This document shows positions 28,594-35,617 of a stretch of DNA of 64,000 bases, piece by piece. Each line of letters starts with the position of its first letter. Within the stretch, counting starts at the first letter, position 1. The DNA comes from Chloroflexota bacterium. GTDB taxonomy: Bacteria; Chloroflexota; Anaerolineae; Anaerolineales; Villigracilaceae. The notes under the pieces are model-generated. The model worked only from the letters and a program-made list of their open reading frames with translations, did not search any database and was not told where the DNA came from. The position numbers were made by a program, and so were the translations under genes. The stretch is from positions 1 to 64,000 of the forward strand of contig JAAENC010001036.1 of the NCBI GenBank assembly GCA_024224815.1, in the 5' to 3' direction.

Positions 28594-29118
28594 TTATGCT
28601 AATACTGCTCCTTCAAGCCGTAATAGCCATTTTTTTATATTTAAGCCTCCCCCATAACCGCGCAATTTTCCATCTGAGCCTAAAACACGATGGCAGGGAA
28701 TCACCAAAGGCATCGGATTTGTCGCTTCGGCGCGACCAACGGCTCGGGCAGAGCGTGGTCGTCCAATTTGCATAGCAATTTCGCCATAAGTACTTGTTTG
28801 TCCATAGGGGATAGCAAAAGTAGCTAAAAGTGCCTCACGCTGAAAAGAGCGCATCATTGACCAATCGATGGCAACCGTAAAACGTTTGCGCTCGCCCGCT
28901 AAATATTCACGTAATTGGCTATCGGTATGCGTTAATCGACGCGGATTATTTTCAAGCGGTGTTTTGATTCGTCGGGAGAGATTTTTTACGAAAGCACTTT
29001 CACTTTGTTCCCAATCAACGGCAACTAACCCCCGTTCTGAGCAAGCAACCCAGATATCGCCAATAGGGGTATCGCTTATATTGCCAAAATAGATCGTAGG
29101 CTTTGGGGAATGCGCCAT
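28594..29118 (-). CDS. ogt: Methylated-DNA--protein-cysteine S-methyltransferase
   Basis: The 174-residue suicide repair protein removes O6-alkyl groups from guanine. The active-site PCHRV motif is present (about 141-145), preceded by the helix-turn-helix region QIGRPRSARAVGRAEATNP and the upstream YGQTSTYGEIA. The C-terminal YGGGLNIKKWLLRLEGA is typical. N-terminal ribonuclease-H-like domain of normal length. The start follows AGGAGA. Monocistronic, with a shared terminator. Confidence 0.95.
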   Translation of the reverse strand: MAHSPKPTIYFGNISDTPIGDIWVACSERGLVAVDWEQSESAFVKNLSRRIKTPLENNPRRLTHTDSQLREYLAGERKRFTVAIDWSMMRSFQREALLATFAIPYGQTSTYGEIAMQIGRPRSARAVGRAEATNPMPLVIPCHRVLGSDGKLRGYGGGLNIKKWLLRLEGAVLA

Positions 29119-29312
29119 AGAATTCTCCTCTTTCTTTCATCTTATTGTAGCCCTTTGCCTCTCAAAATCAATAGCCAAGCCTGAATTACCTTACATATTC
29201 GATAACTATAGGTTCTCCGTAGGGTAATCGTAGGGTAAGCGTCAAGTAGGCTTTCTGCCATCGTGTTAATATATAGGCAGTAAGAAGTGATTTCTCTTCT
29301 CCTCCTTTCAAA

Positions 29313-29386
29313 AGAGAACCAAGGTCGGCGTCCTTGGTTCTCTCGATTCTAAAAACCTTGCGAAATTCTCGCAAGGTTCTTTTTTT
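29313..29386 (+). terminator. Tandem hairpins ahead of the TyrA-like gene
   Basis: AGAGAACCAAGG (29313-29324) pairs with CCTTGGTTCTCT (29332-29343). AACCTTGCGA (29354-29363) pairs with TCGCAAGGTT (29369-29378), followed by CTTTTTTT. The second is a clear intrinsic terminator shape. No complete plus-strand gene lies upstream, so it either ends an unrecognised short transcript or shields the TyrA-like gene. Confidence 0.6.
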
Positions 29387-29392
29387 GCGGGG

Positions 29393-29398
29393 TATAAT
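29393..29398 (+). promoter_or_regulatory. -10 element of the TyrA-like gene
   Basis: TATAAT within GGGGTATAATCACC. Predicted start near 29405, 25 nt before the ATG. Same GGGTATAAT context as at 35090 and 42276; -35 is not evident. Confidence 0.5.
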
Positions 29399-29429
29399 CA
29401 CCAAAAAAGACCTAAAGGAAGGATTTTCC

Positions 29430-30413
29430 ATGACCATACAAATCTCTATTATCGGCTTGGGGCAGATCGGTGCATCCATCGCTTTGGCACTTTCTGAGCA
29501 TAAAAATCTCCTGCTTGTCGGGCATGACAAAAACGTGAATACCGCAAAAGCTGCTGAGAAAATGGGCGCGGTGCATAAGATCAATCGCAATTTGCCTAGT
29601 TCAGTAAAAGAAGCAGATATTATCGTCCTTGCCCTGCCATTTGGCGAAATTCAAGAAACAGTTGGCTATTTCAAAGAAGATCTAAAAGCGGATGCCGTGA
29701 TTCTGGATACTGCCCCGAGCAAAAACGCTACCAGTAAATGGATGCAGGATGAACTACCAGCGGGACGCTCCTATATTGGGCTTGCTCCCGTTATAAATCC
29801 CATTTATCTCGACGAGAGAGAGCGGGGCGTTGATTCTGCGCGAATAGATCTTTTCCACAAAGCAGTCACGATGATCGCAGCACCTACCTCTGCATCTGGC
29901 GAAGCATTGCAACTTGCCGCCGATTTTGTACAGTTGCTCGGTTCTCAACCCCTCTTTGCCGACCTCGCCGAAGTAGATGGTGTGATGGCTTCTGTACATT
30001 TGCTTCCGCAGTTAACGGCTGTGGCTTTACTCAATTCAACGGTAGATGCCCCGGGGTGGGGAGAAGCGCGAAAAGTTACGGGGCAGTTTTACGCCCAAAT
30101 AACGGAATCAAGTCCAAAAGGAGAGCGTACGCCATCCTTATCCGCAGAGGTTTTGGCGAACGAAGAAGGTGTCATCCGCGTTTTGGATGGGCTGATCGCA
30201 TCTCTCGAAGAAATCAAAGAGAGTGTTGCTTCTGCTGACGAAGAGGCGCTGTTTGAAATATTAGATCGTGCGGAAGAAGGGCGCGCTGTTTGGTCTGGTG
30301 AGCGACGATCTGCCGATTGGTTATCGGGCGAGGAAAAACCCCAAACGCCTATAGAAATAGCCGGTATTGCCGAACGATTATTTGGTTTTAGACAGAAAAA
30401 ACCGCGCAATTAA
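29430..30413 (+). CDS. Prephenate-dehydrogenase-like NAD(P) oxidoreductase
   Basis: About 327 residues from ATG 29430, chosen for AAAGGAAGGA upstream. The N-terminal Rossmann fold shows IIGLGQIGASIALAL (about 5-19), VGHDKN and the LALPFGEIQE strand-turn. The C-terminal half is helical, as in TyrA and related 6-phosphogluconate-dehydrogenase-fold enzymes. The catalytic HPMxG-type motif of true prephenate dehydrogenases is missing: the corresponding segment reads IGLAPVINPIYL. It should not be taken as proven tyrosine biosynthesis. It overlaps the next start by one base (TAATG). Confidence 0.75.
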   Translation: MTIQISIIGLGQIGASIALALSEHKNLLLVGHDKNVNTAKAAEKMGAVHKINRNLPSSVKEADIIVLALPFGEIQETVGYFKEDLKADAVILDTAPSKNATSKWMQDELPAGRSYIGLAPVINPIYLDERERGVDSARIDLFHKAVTMIAAPTSASGEALQLAADFVQLLGSQPLFADLAEVDGVMASVHLLPQLTAVALLNSTVDAPGWGEARKVTGQFYAQITESSPKGERTPSLSAEVLANEEGVIRVLDGLIASLEEIKESVASADEEALFEILDRAEEGRAVWSGERRSADWLSGEEKPQTPIEIAGIAERLFGFRQKKPRN

Positions 30414-30652
30414 TGCCTTTTTACTGTTATATGGTTGAGTGTGCTGATGGCACTTTTTATACGGGGTGGTCAACTGATCCTGAACGCCGCGAGAAGGTTC
30501 ATAATACTGGGAAAGGGGCAAAATATACGCGAGTACGCCGCCCTGTAAAGTTGATCTATGTGGAAGAGTTGCCAGATAAAAGCAGCGCTCTAAAAAGAGA
30601 AAGGGCAATCAAGAAGCTCTCCCGGAAAAGAAAAGAAGCATTGGTTAAATAA
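30413..30652 (+). CDS. GIY-YIG nuclease superfamily protein
   Basis: The 79-residue single-domain GIY-YIG protein is like YhbQ/UPF0213. It shows FYCYMVECADGTFYTGWSTD (the GIY and YIG strands, about 3-22), then the ERREKVHNTGKGAKYTR helix with the conserved arginine and RRPVKLIYVEEL. Members may process branched or damaged nucleic acids; the cellular role is not settled. Translationally coupled to the TyrA-like gene through TAATG, and followed by a strong terminator. Confidence 0.9.
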   Translation: MPFYCYMVECADGTFYTGWSTDPERREKVHNTGKGAKYTRVRRPVKLIYVEELPDKSSALKRERAIKKLSRKRKEALVK

Positions 30653-30653
30653 A

Positions 30654-30688
30654 AAAGGCCGAGTATTTTCAAAATACTCGGCCTTTGC
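30654..30688. terminator. Bidirectional terminator after the GIY-YIG gene
   Basis: AAAGGCCGAGTA (30654-30665) pairs with TACTCGGCCTTT (30675-30686), with A6 before and T-rich after. Shared with the converging APRT-like gene. Confidence 0.88.
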
Positions 30689-30699
30689 TTTGATATTCC

Positions 30700-31251
30700 T
30701 TATTCTGTAAATAACGGGATATGTCCTAAAGAGACGATATCTTTCCACTCTTCTTGATCTCCCTCTGTGAGAATAGCCGTTTCTGCAACGACTTCTGCTT
30801 TGGCTTTTGCCATAAGCTGGTGCATCCCTTTTAGGGTTGAGCCAGTGCTAATAACATCATCTATGAGAATTACTTTTTTGTTTTTGATAAGGTCGCTGTC
30901 TTTTTCATCAAGAATAAGCGTTTGTGGAGCGCCTGTTGTGATCGAGAGCGTTTTTGCGATTGTTGCATCGCCCATATAGAGTTTGTAGTTTTTTCGCAAA
31001 ACAGCGTAGGGTTTTTCTGTGACCACTGAAAGCGCGTATGCGATAGGAATTGATTTTGCTTCGGGGGTGATGATTACATCATAGTCGAGCGTTTCGAGTT
31101 TTTTTGCGAGTGCTTTTGCGCAGGCTTCGACAAGTTCTGTGTCGCCAAGAATATTTAAAACAGCAATTTTTAGACCGGGCTTGATCTCGAAGAGAGGTAA
31201 TTCTCTTTTAAGCCCTGCTATTTCAATAGGATGTGTTGTATTAGATGACAT
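30700..31251 (-). CDS. apt: Adenine-phosphoribosyltransferase-like protein
   Basis: The 183-residue type I PRTase uses PRPP and a purine (adenine is most likely) to form a nucleotide. The PRPP-binding motif VILIDDVISTGSTLKG is at about 125-140, and the DVIITPEAKSIPIAYALS segment (about 57-74) resembles APRT and xanthine PRTase. Length is normal. GGAGA precedes the start. It is a single-gene unit; upstream on the same strand lies the region with the twin sRNA-like units (read oppositely). Xanthine PRTase or PurR-like function remains possible. Confidence 0.8.
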   Translation of the reverse strand: MSSNTTHPIEIAGLKRELPLFEIKPGLKIAVLNILGDTELVEACAKALAKKLETLDYDVIITPEAKSIPIAYALSVVTEKPYAVLRKNYKLYMGDATIAKTLSITTGAPQTLILDEKDSDLIKNKKVILIDDVISTGSTLKGMHQLMAKAKAEVVAETAILTEGDQEEWKDIVSLGHIPLFTE

Positions 31252-31344
31252 TTTTTCTCCAAAAGGATTTTTAATCGTGGGTAGTTTATCATATTTTGGA
31301 TGAGAAATAATGTGAATCGAGAAAATATTTTTGGCTAAGAAAAT

Positions 31345-31492
31345 CTTGTCGACGTTTTGCAGACGCTATTTGAATAAAATCTGTACATTAGAAAAACTAC
31401 TGGGCTCGGCGGGCAGTTGTTCTTAAAGGGACAGTCGGGCAAGCACGACAGAAATCGGCAGTGATGAGGGAGAGCTCTACTGCCGATTTTTG
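31345..31492 (+). ncRNA. Candidate small RNA gene, tandem copy 1
   Basis: A 36-nt block (31345-31380) is repeated at 31528-31563 with 32 of 36 identities. Downstream, AAATCGGCAGT (31452-31462) and ACTGCCGATTT (31479-31489) form an 11-bp hairpin ending in T5, also repeated in copy 2. The middle has diverged. No ORF fits. If the 5' block is a promoter, the RNA would run from about 31387 to 31492 (about 105 nt). The -10 could be TAAAAT (31375-31380); the -35 is uncertain (TTGTCG at 31346 is too far). Confidence 0.5.
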
Positions 31493-31527
31493 AATCCATT
31501 TTAAAGCCCAAAATTTACAACCAAAAA

Positions 31528-31672
31528 CTTGTCAACGTTTTGCAGACGCTATATGAGTAGAATACAAGCATTAATGAAATGGCTGGCGCGCAGTCGGACA
31601 GGGGGAGGGAAGCTGCGCGAAGAAAAATCAAAAATCGGCAGTGATGTGGGAGAACACTCTGCCGATTTTTGA
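31528..31672 (+). ncRNA. Candidate small RNA gene, tandem copy 2
   Basis: Second copy, offset by 183 nt from the first at the 5' block and by 180 at the hairpin. It has the block TTGTCAACGTTTTGCAGACG and following sequence to TAGAAT (31558-31563), a diverged 65-nt middle, and a 12-bp hairpin AAAAATCGGCAG (31630-31641) with CTGCCGATTTTT (31659-31670). The hairpin loops of both copies share TGATG and GGGAGA. Predicted RNA about 103 nt. The regulator gene at 31788 follows with its own promoter. Confidence 0.5.
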
Positions 31673-31711
31673 CTTAAAAAAATGAAGTCTGAAATTCTAC
31701 TAAAACCTATA

Positions 31712-31740
31712 TTGACCCTTAAAAAGCTCTTTGATAAACT
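31712..31740 (+). promoter_or_regulatory. Promoter of the MerR-type regulator gene
   Basis: -35 TTGACC (31712-31717), 17-bp spacer, -10 TAAACT (31735-31740) with an extended TGA just before it. Predicted start about 41 nt ahead of the ATG. Confidence 0.55.
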
Positions 31741-31787
31741 CGTCAAATATAACTTTATATAGATTTTACTGGATAAGGACTTGTTAA

Positions 31788-32423
31788 ATGATCGAAAAAC
31801 TCACAGAAGAGTGGCTAACCCTGAGCGATGTTGCATCCATACTCGGAATGCACCCTAGCACAGTTCGTACTTGGGCAGATCAAGGCATTCTGCCTGTTTA
31901 TCGCACTAAGGGTGGACATCGCCGTTTTCTTAAAAAAGAAATTGATCTGTGGGTACAGACCTCCCGACAAAAAAAAGAAGTAAAGCCCGAAAATGCCTTA
32001 CGAGATGTTCTTAGGCAAATCCGTTTCAAAATTGGGAAAAATCAACTTGAGTCAGAAAAATGGTATCAAAAATTAGATGACGAAGCTCGCCTAAAATACC
32101 GGATGAGCGGCAAAAATCTTATGCAAAGCCTTGCTAGTTATCTTGGTGCAGAAGGCGAAGATGCAATCGCAGAATCTCGTTCTTTGGGCTATGAATATGC
32201 CTCGCGTGGGCGCAGATATGGCCTTAGTCTTATTGACGCAACATGTGCCTTTCTTTTCTTTAGAAATGCGCTTCTCGAAGCAATGATTGCTATTTACCTC
32301 GACGCGCGTATTTCCGATACAGAATCCTGGGGCGATATGCTCTCACGCATCCACGCTTTTACGGACCAAACTATGCTTTCATTAATGGAAACTTACGAAG
32401 CATTCGAAAAGAATAATTGCTAA
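31788..32423 (+). CDS. MerR/excisionase-type DNA-binding regulator with helical sensor domain
   Basis: A 211-residue protein. An N-terminal winged helix (about 8-62) has LTLSDVASILGMHPSTVRTW, then GILPVYRTKGGHRRFLKKEI, the classic MerR/BldC/excisionase pattern. The C-terminal 130 residues are helical and resemble RsbRD-N-type sensory bundles (LGYEYASRGRRYGLSLIDAT, about 143-162). It probably binds DNA and responds to an unknown signal. AAGGA precedes the start. It is monocistronic, with a terminator at 32450. It follows the twin sRNA-like units, which could be its targets, but that is only positional inference. Confidence 0.8.
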   Translation: MIEKLTEEWLTLSDVASILGMHPSTVRTWADQGILPVYRTKGGHRRFLKKEIDLWVQTSRQKKEVKPENALRDVLRQIRFKIGKNQLESEKWYQKLDDEARLKYRMSGKNLMQSLASYLGAEGEDAIAESRSLGYEYASRGRRYGLSLIDATCAFLFFRNALLEAMIAIYLDARISDTESWGDMLSRIHAFTDQTMLSLMETYEAFEKNNC

Positions 32424-32449
32424 GCTTAATAACAATACAGAAAAACATA

Positions 32450-32486
32450 AAAACGTCAGTATTCAAAGAGAGTACTGACGTTTTTT
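32450..32486 (+). terminator. Terminator of the MerR-type regulator gene
   Basis: AAAACGTCAGTA (32450-32461) pairs with TACTGACGTTTT (32473-32484), followed by more T. Confidence 0.88.
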
Positions 32487-32567
32487 CATTACCAATAACG
32501 GGGAGGGGATTTGCTAAATATCTCAAGATACTGGCTATCTTTGTGAAAATTTTTACAGCTTCTGTGC

Positions 32568-32746
32568 TATAATCTCTCTTGTGCTTTTTTGCACATGATG
32601 GTTGTGTGTATAAGACAGCTTGAAAGCTTTCTATGAGGAGCTCATCGTTGTTTACAAAACTCCCTGTTTCTCTTCCTACCGGCTTATTTATATCTGGAAT
32701 ATATAAGTTCTTAAAGACTTGATGCATTTATGCATCAAGTCTTTTT
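32568..32746 (+). ncRNA. Candidate non-coding transcript with its own promoter and terminator
   Basis: An extended -10 (TGC then TATAAT at 32568-32573) is followed by about 170 nt without an ORF. The stretch ends in AAAGACTTGATGCAT (32713-32727) paired with ATGCATCAAGTCTTT (32730-32744) and a T-run. Near the 5' end TGTGC/GCACA forms a hairpin around six T. It lies between the regulator terminator and the DUF485 gene. It could be a leader with an attenuator for the symporter operon or an independent RNA. Confidence 0.45.
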
Positions 32747-32823
32747 ATATTAGGAGATTCAGATCAAAATCACATACACCGAGAATATTAAATAACTATC
32801 TATAATTGATAGAGGAGAATACT

Positions 32824-33099
32824 ATGCTTCATAAACCAGCAAGTCCTCAGAAAGAGGATAATGCAATTCCCTATAAGACCCGTTTAGGTGTACGAATGTT
32901 TATCTTTTACGCCCTGATCTACGCAGGTTTTGTCGTTATTAATATCACCAAACCTGTTTTGATGGAAAAGACAATTGTTTTTGGATTGAATTTAGCCGTC
33001 GTATATGGTTTTGGATTGATCATATTATCATTGATAATGGCCCTGATCTACAATCGACTTTGCACTAAAGCAGAAAAAGCTTCAGAGGGAGATAAATAA
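32824..33099 (+). CDS. DUF485-family membrane protein
   Basis: A 91-residue inner-membrane protein from ATG 32824 (AGGAGA upstream). It has two transmembrane segments (about 29-49 and 58-82) with the family-like spacing and the linker KPVLMEKTIVFGLNLAVVYG. DUF485 proteins such as YjcH sit beside acetate permeases and are thought to be their small partners. Here the symporter gene starts one base after the stop, so the pair is surely one operon. Confidence 0.88.
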   Translation: MLHKPASPQKEDNAIPYKTRLGVRMFIFYALIYAGFVVINITKPVLMEKTIVFGLNLAVVYGFGLIILSLIMALIYNRLCTKAEKASEGDK

Positions 33100-33100
33100 T

Positions 33101-35017
33101 ATGAGTGCCTTACCCGTAATTCTTTTCTTATTTTTTGTTGGGCTTGTTTTAGGATTATCTTTCTTCTTTGCTGGTAAAGCCAAATCGGCCAGCGGTTATT
33201 TTGCGGCTGGAGGCAATATACATTGGGCTGTGAATGGGATCGCTTTTGCTGGAGATTATCTATCTGCAGCATCATTTTTAGGCATTTGTGGCATGATTGC
33301 CACACTCGGTTATGATGGCTTTCTTTATTCCATCGGATATTTGGCGGGCTGGGTTGTAGCACTTTTTGTGGTTTCTGAGCCAATGAAAAGATTGGGGAAA
33401 TACACCTTTGCAGATGCGCTTGATGCAAAATTCAATTCACGGGGTATTCGACTGGCGGCTTCGATTAGCACCTTGGTAGTTTCTCTTTTCTATCTTATCC
33501 CGCAGATGGTTGGTGCGGGTGTTTTGGTTACACCTTTATTGGGTTTATCACATGCTACTGGTGTGATTATGGTTGGGGCAATTGTTATTACCATTGTTGC
33601 TACAGCGGGTATGACTTCAACCACCTACGTACAATTTCTTAAAGGTGGGTTGTTAATTGTGTTCTCCACTATATTGGTAGCGGCTGTCTGCGTGCGTGGT
33701 CTTAGTACAATGCCTAATGGAAGCCATGAATTTCAGGCTCTATCTGTAGAAATTTCTGGAGAAAAAGTCGTTGTACAAGATAATGTCTATGAATATCTTG
33801 AGCAATACGAATCTAAGGGAAAAGTTTTTGTTTCCTTAGCTGATGCAAATGAAAAGACTAGTTGGTGGAAACTCGAAACGAACGAGAGCGGCGAAGCTAT
33901 TCTCTTAGAGTCTCAATATGCCTCGACAAAAGCAGACGGTAGTGAGTGGATCAATGGTGCGCCAGCCTCCGAAGAAAATCAACTGCTCCAAGTTGGCAAT
34001 CTATCACAAATTGCTGGGAAGAGTGGACCAGAAGCAGATTCCGGCAGTGTGGGTGTTTTTAAATTCTTGTCTTTGATCAGCGATAAAGACAGCACTGTTC
34101 AGCTATGGAAGAAAACCTCCTTTGAGAAAAATGGTGAAAGCTTGACTCTCTATTACCCAGAGCAAATTAGCGGAAATTTATTCATGCGCCCTGGTTTGAA
34201 ATTCAAAGTGGAAGGTAGCTTTATTGACCGCGTTGATTTTATTTCCCTAATGCTGGCGCTTTTCTTCGGGACGGCAGCGCTGCCTCATGTCTTGATCCGC
34301 TACTACACAGTTCCTGATGCAGCCTCAGCGCGGAAATCGACCATTGTTGCTATCGCAGCTATCGGCTTCTTTTATATCCTGACCCTTTATATGGGCTTGG
34401 GCGCAATGGTAAATGGGGTTCTCAACCCCGTAGATGGGAATATGTCTGCGCCTTTGCTGGCAAAATCTTTTGGCGTTTTTCTTTTTGCCGTTATTTCCGC
34501 CATTGCCTTTGCAACGGTCTTGGGCACTGTCAGCGGATTGATTGTAGCAGCCTCCGGTGCTGTAGCGCATGATTTTATGGATATGTTCCTCAAGATCAAG
34601 ATGACGGATAATCAAAAAGTTTTGGCAGGGAAGATAACCGCAGTTGTCGTGGGTATTCTTGCGATTATATTGGGTATTATCTTTGAAGGAATGAATGTCT
34701 CCTTCTTGGTAGGGTGGGCTTTTGCTGTTGCAGCTTCTGCCAATTTACCGGCCATTATGATGGTTCTATTCTGGGATAAAACGACATCTCAAGGTGTGGT
34801 AGCTTCTGTCTTTATAGGTATCGTGGCAGCTCTGGGCATTATTTTGCTCTCCCCCGATATGTATGTCCGCTATGGCCTAGACCCCGCTTCTGCTCCCTTC
34901 AGTTTTAGCCAGCCGGGCTTATTCTCTATTCCTATTAGTTTTATTACCCTGATCGTTGTATCACTAATGACTCAGAAAATGAAAAAAGAAGTAGTTGCAC
35001 CCGAGCTAGCAGCTTAG
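33101..35017 (+). CDS. actP: Sodium:solute symporter, acetate permease (ActP) type
   Basis: The 638-residue SSS-family symporter is probably for acetate or a related monocarboxylate. The N-terminal core shows SASGYFAAGGNIHWAVNGIA (about 30-49), AGDYLSAASFLGICG and QMVGAGVLVTPL; about 13 transmembrane segments overall. A hydrophilic insertion of roughly 170 residues (about 203-375) interrupts the core and should be extracytoplasmic. I associate this with a long ActP-like subfamily, not with E. coli ActP. Co-transcribed with the DUF485 gene. Substrate is inferred from family and partner. Confidence 0.85.
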   Translation: MSALPVILFLFFVGLVLGLSFFFAGKAKSASGYFAAGGNIHWAVNGIAFAGDYLSAASFLGICGMIATLGYDGFLYSIGYLAGWVVALFVVSEPMKRLGKYTFADALDAKFNSRGIRLAASISTLVVSLFYLIPQMVGAGVLVTPLLGLSHATGVIMVGAIVITIVATAGMTSTTYVQFLKGGLLIVFSTILVAAVCVRGLSTMPNGSHEFQALSVEISGEKVVVQDNVYEYLEQYESKGKVFVSLADANEKTSWWKLETNESGEAILLESQYASTKADGSEWINGAPASEENQLLQVGNLSQIAGKSGPEADSGSVGVFKFLSLISDKDSTVQLWKKTSFEKNGESLTLYYPEQISGNLFMRPGLKFKVEGSFIDRVDFISLMLALFFGTAALPHVLIRYYTVPDAASARKSTIVAIAAIGFFYILTLYMGLGAMVNGVLNPVDGNMSAPLLAKSFGVFLFAVISAIAFATVLGTVSGLIVAASGAVAHDFMDMFLKIKMTDNQKVLAGKITAVVVGILAIILGIIFEGMNVSFLVGWAFAVAASANLPAIMMVLFWDKTTSQGVVASVFIGIVAALGIILLSPDMYVRYGLDPASAPFSFSQPGLFSIPISFITLIVVSLMTQKMKKEVVAPELAA

Positions 35018-35043
35018 GCCGCATTTTTCTTGGTTCACAAATT

Positions 35044-35085
35044 AAGAATAAGTCTCGTCTTTAAAGATGGGGCTTATTCTTTTAA
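35044..35085 (+). terminator. Terminator after the symporter gene
   Basis: AAGAATAAGTCTC (35044-35056) pairs with GGGGCTTATTCTT (35069-35081) with two G-U pairs; a short T4 tail follows. Confidence 0.65.
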
Positions 35086-35089
35086 AGGG

Positions 35090-35095
35090 TATAAT
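35090..35095 (+). promoter_or_regulatory. -10 element of the DUF6391-holA unit
   Basis: TATAAT within AAGGGTATAATCAG. It predicts a start near 35102, about 20 nt before the chosen ATG. Confidence 0.5.
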
Positions 35096-35121
35096 CAGCG
35101 CATCTCAAAATGGAGCCAAAA

Positions 35122-35613
35122 ATGTCCTTTTTAAATCTGCCTTTCCTTCTTGAAACTCGCCGCAATCATGCGCTCGAACACGCTACGCTGAAAATTCTAA
35201 GTCCTAAATATCCCGCTGTGCCAATGGGCGGACACTCTAACCCAACTGGCTATTTTGTTATGGGAGATGTTCATGTGGATGATCTCCGCTCCGCTGCGGA
35301 TGAGGCCCTCGAGCGTTTACGCGCCGGAGAAAGCGATCTTGCCATTCATCCGGGATGCGGAACAAACTACGCGACATCGGGCTTGCTTGCCGGTTCTCTA
35401 GCTTGGTTCGGATTGAAGGGCAACGGTGCGTGGTACAAAAAACTATGGAGAATTCCCTTCATTTTGCCTTTAGCGCTACTCGTTTGGGGGTTGAGTAAAC
35501 CGCTGGGTCCCAAGTTGCAAGCCAAGGTCACGACCGAAGCGAATCTTGGGGCAATGGAAATTGTATCGGTTAATAAAATCCGTCCAGCCTTGCATCGTGT
35601 AATTACTCGATAA
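35122..35613 (+). CDS. DUF6391-type protein
   Basis: 163 residues from the ATG at 35122. An ATG at 35110 is also in frame, but TGGAG falls between them at proper spacing to the second. The N-terminal TRRNHALEHATLKIL (about 11-25) is the hallmark I associate with DUF6391, a family found in cyanobacteria and Chloroflexota with unknown function. A GCGTNYATSGLL segment and one or two hydrophobic segments (about 86-102, 113-129) follow, so it may be membrane-attached. The downstream gene starts 4 nt later and is holA. Confidence 0.75.
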   Translation: MSFLNLPFLLETRRNHALEHATLKILSPKYPAVPMGGHSNPTGYFVMGDVHVDDLRSAADEALERLRAGESDLAIHPGCGTNYATSGLLAGSLAWFGLKGNGAWYKKLWRIPFILPLALLVWGLSKPLGPKLQAKVTTEANLGAMEIVSVNKIRPALHRVITR

Positions 35614-35617
35614 TCCT

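Larger units (their letters stand above)
29119..29429. other. Intergenic region between divergent ogt and TyrA-like genes
   Basis: Beyond the two hairpins and -10 described separately, I see nothing coding here. The first 190 nt hold short A/T-rich and direct-repeat-like stretches (GTAGGGTAATCGTAGGGTAA near 29218) without a recognised role. Confidence 0.5.

Noticed and set aside
28389..28775. 128-residue plus-strand frame overlapping the 55-residue gene and ogt
   Set aside because: Runs through a strong terminator and antisense to ogt; the 55-residue frame has the ribosome site.
31549..31746. 65-residue minus-strand frame in the twin sRNA-like region
   Set aside because: It crosses a conserved hairpin and the promoter of the next gene and shows no coding character.
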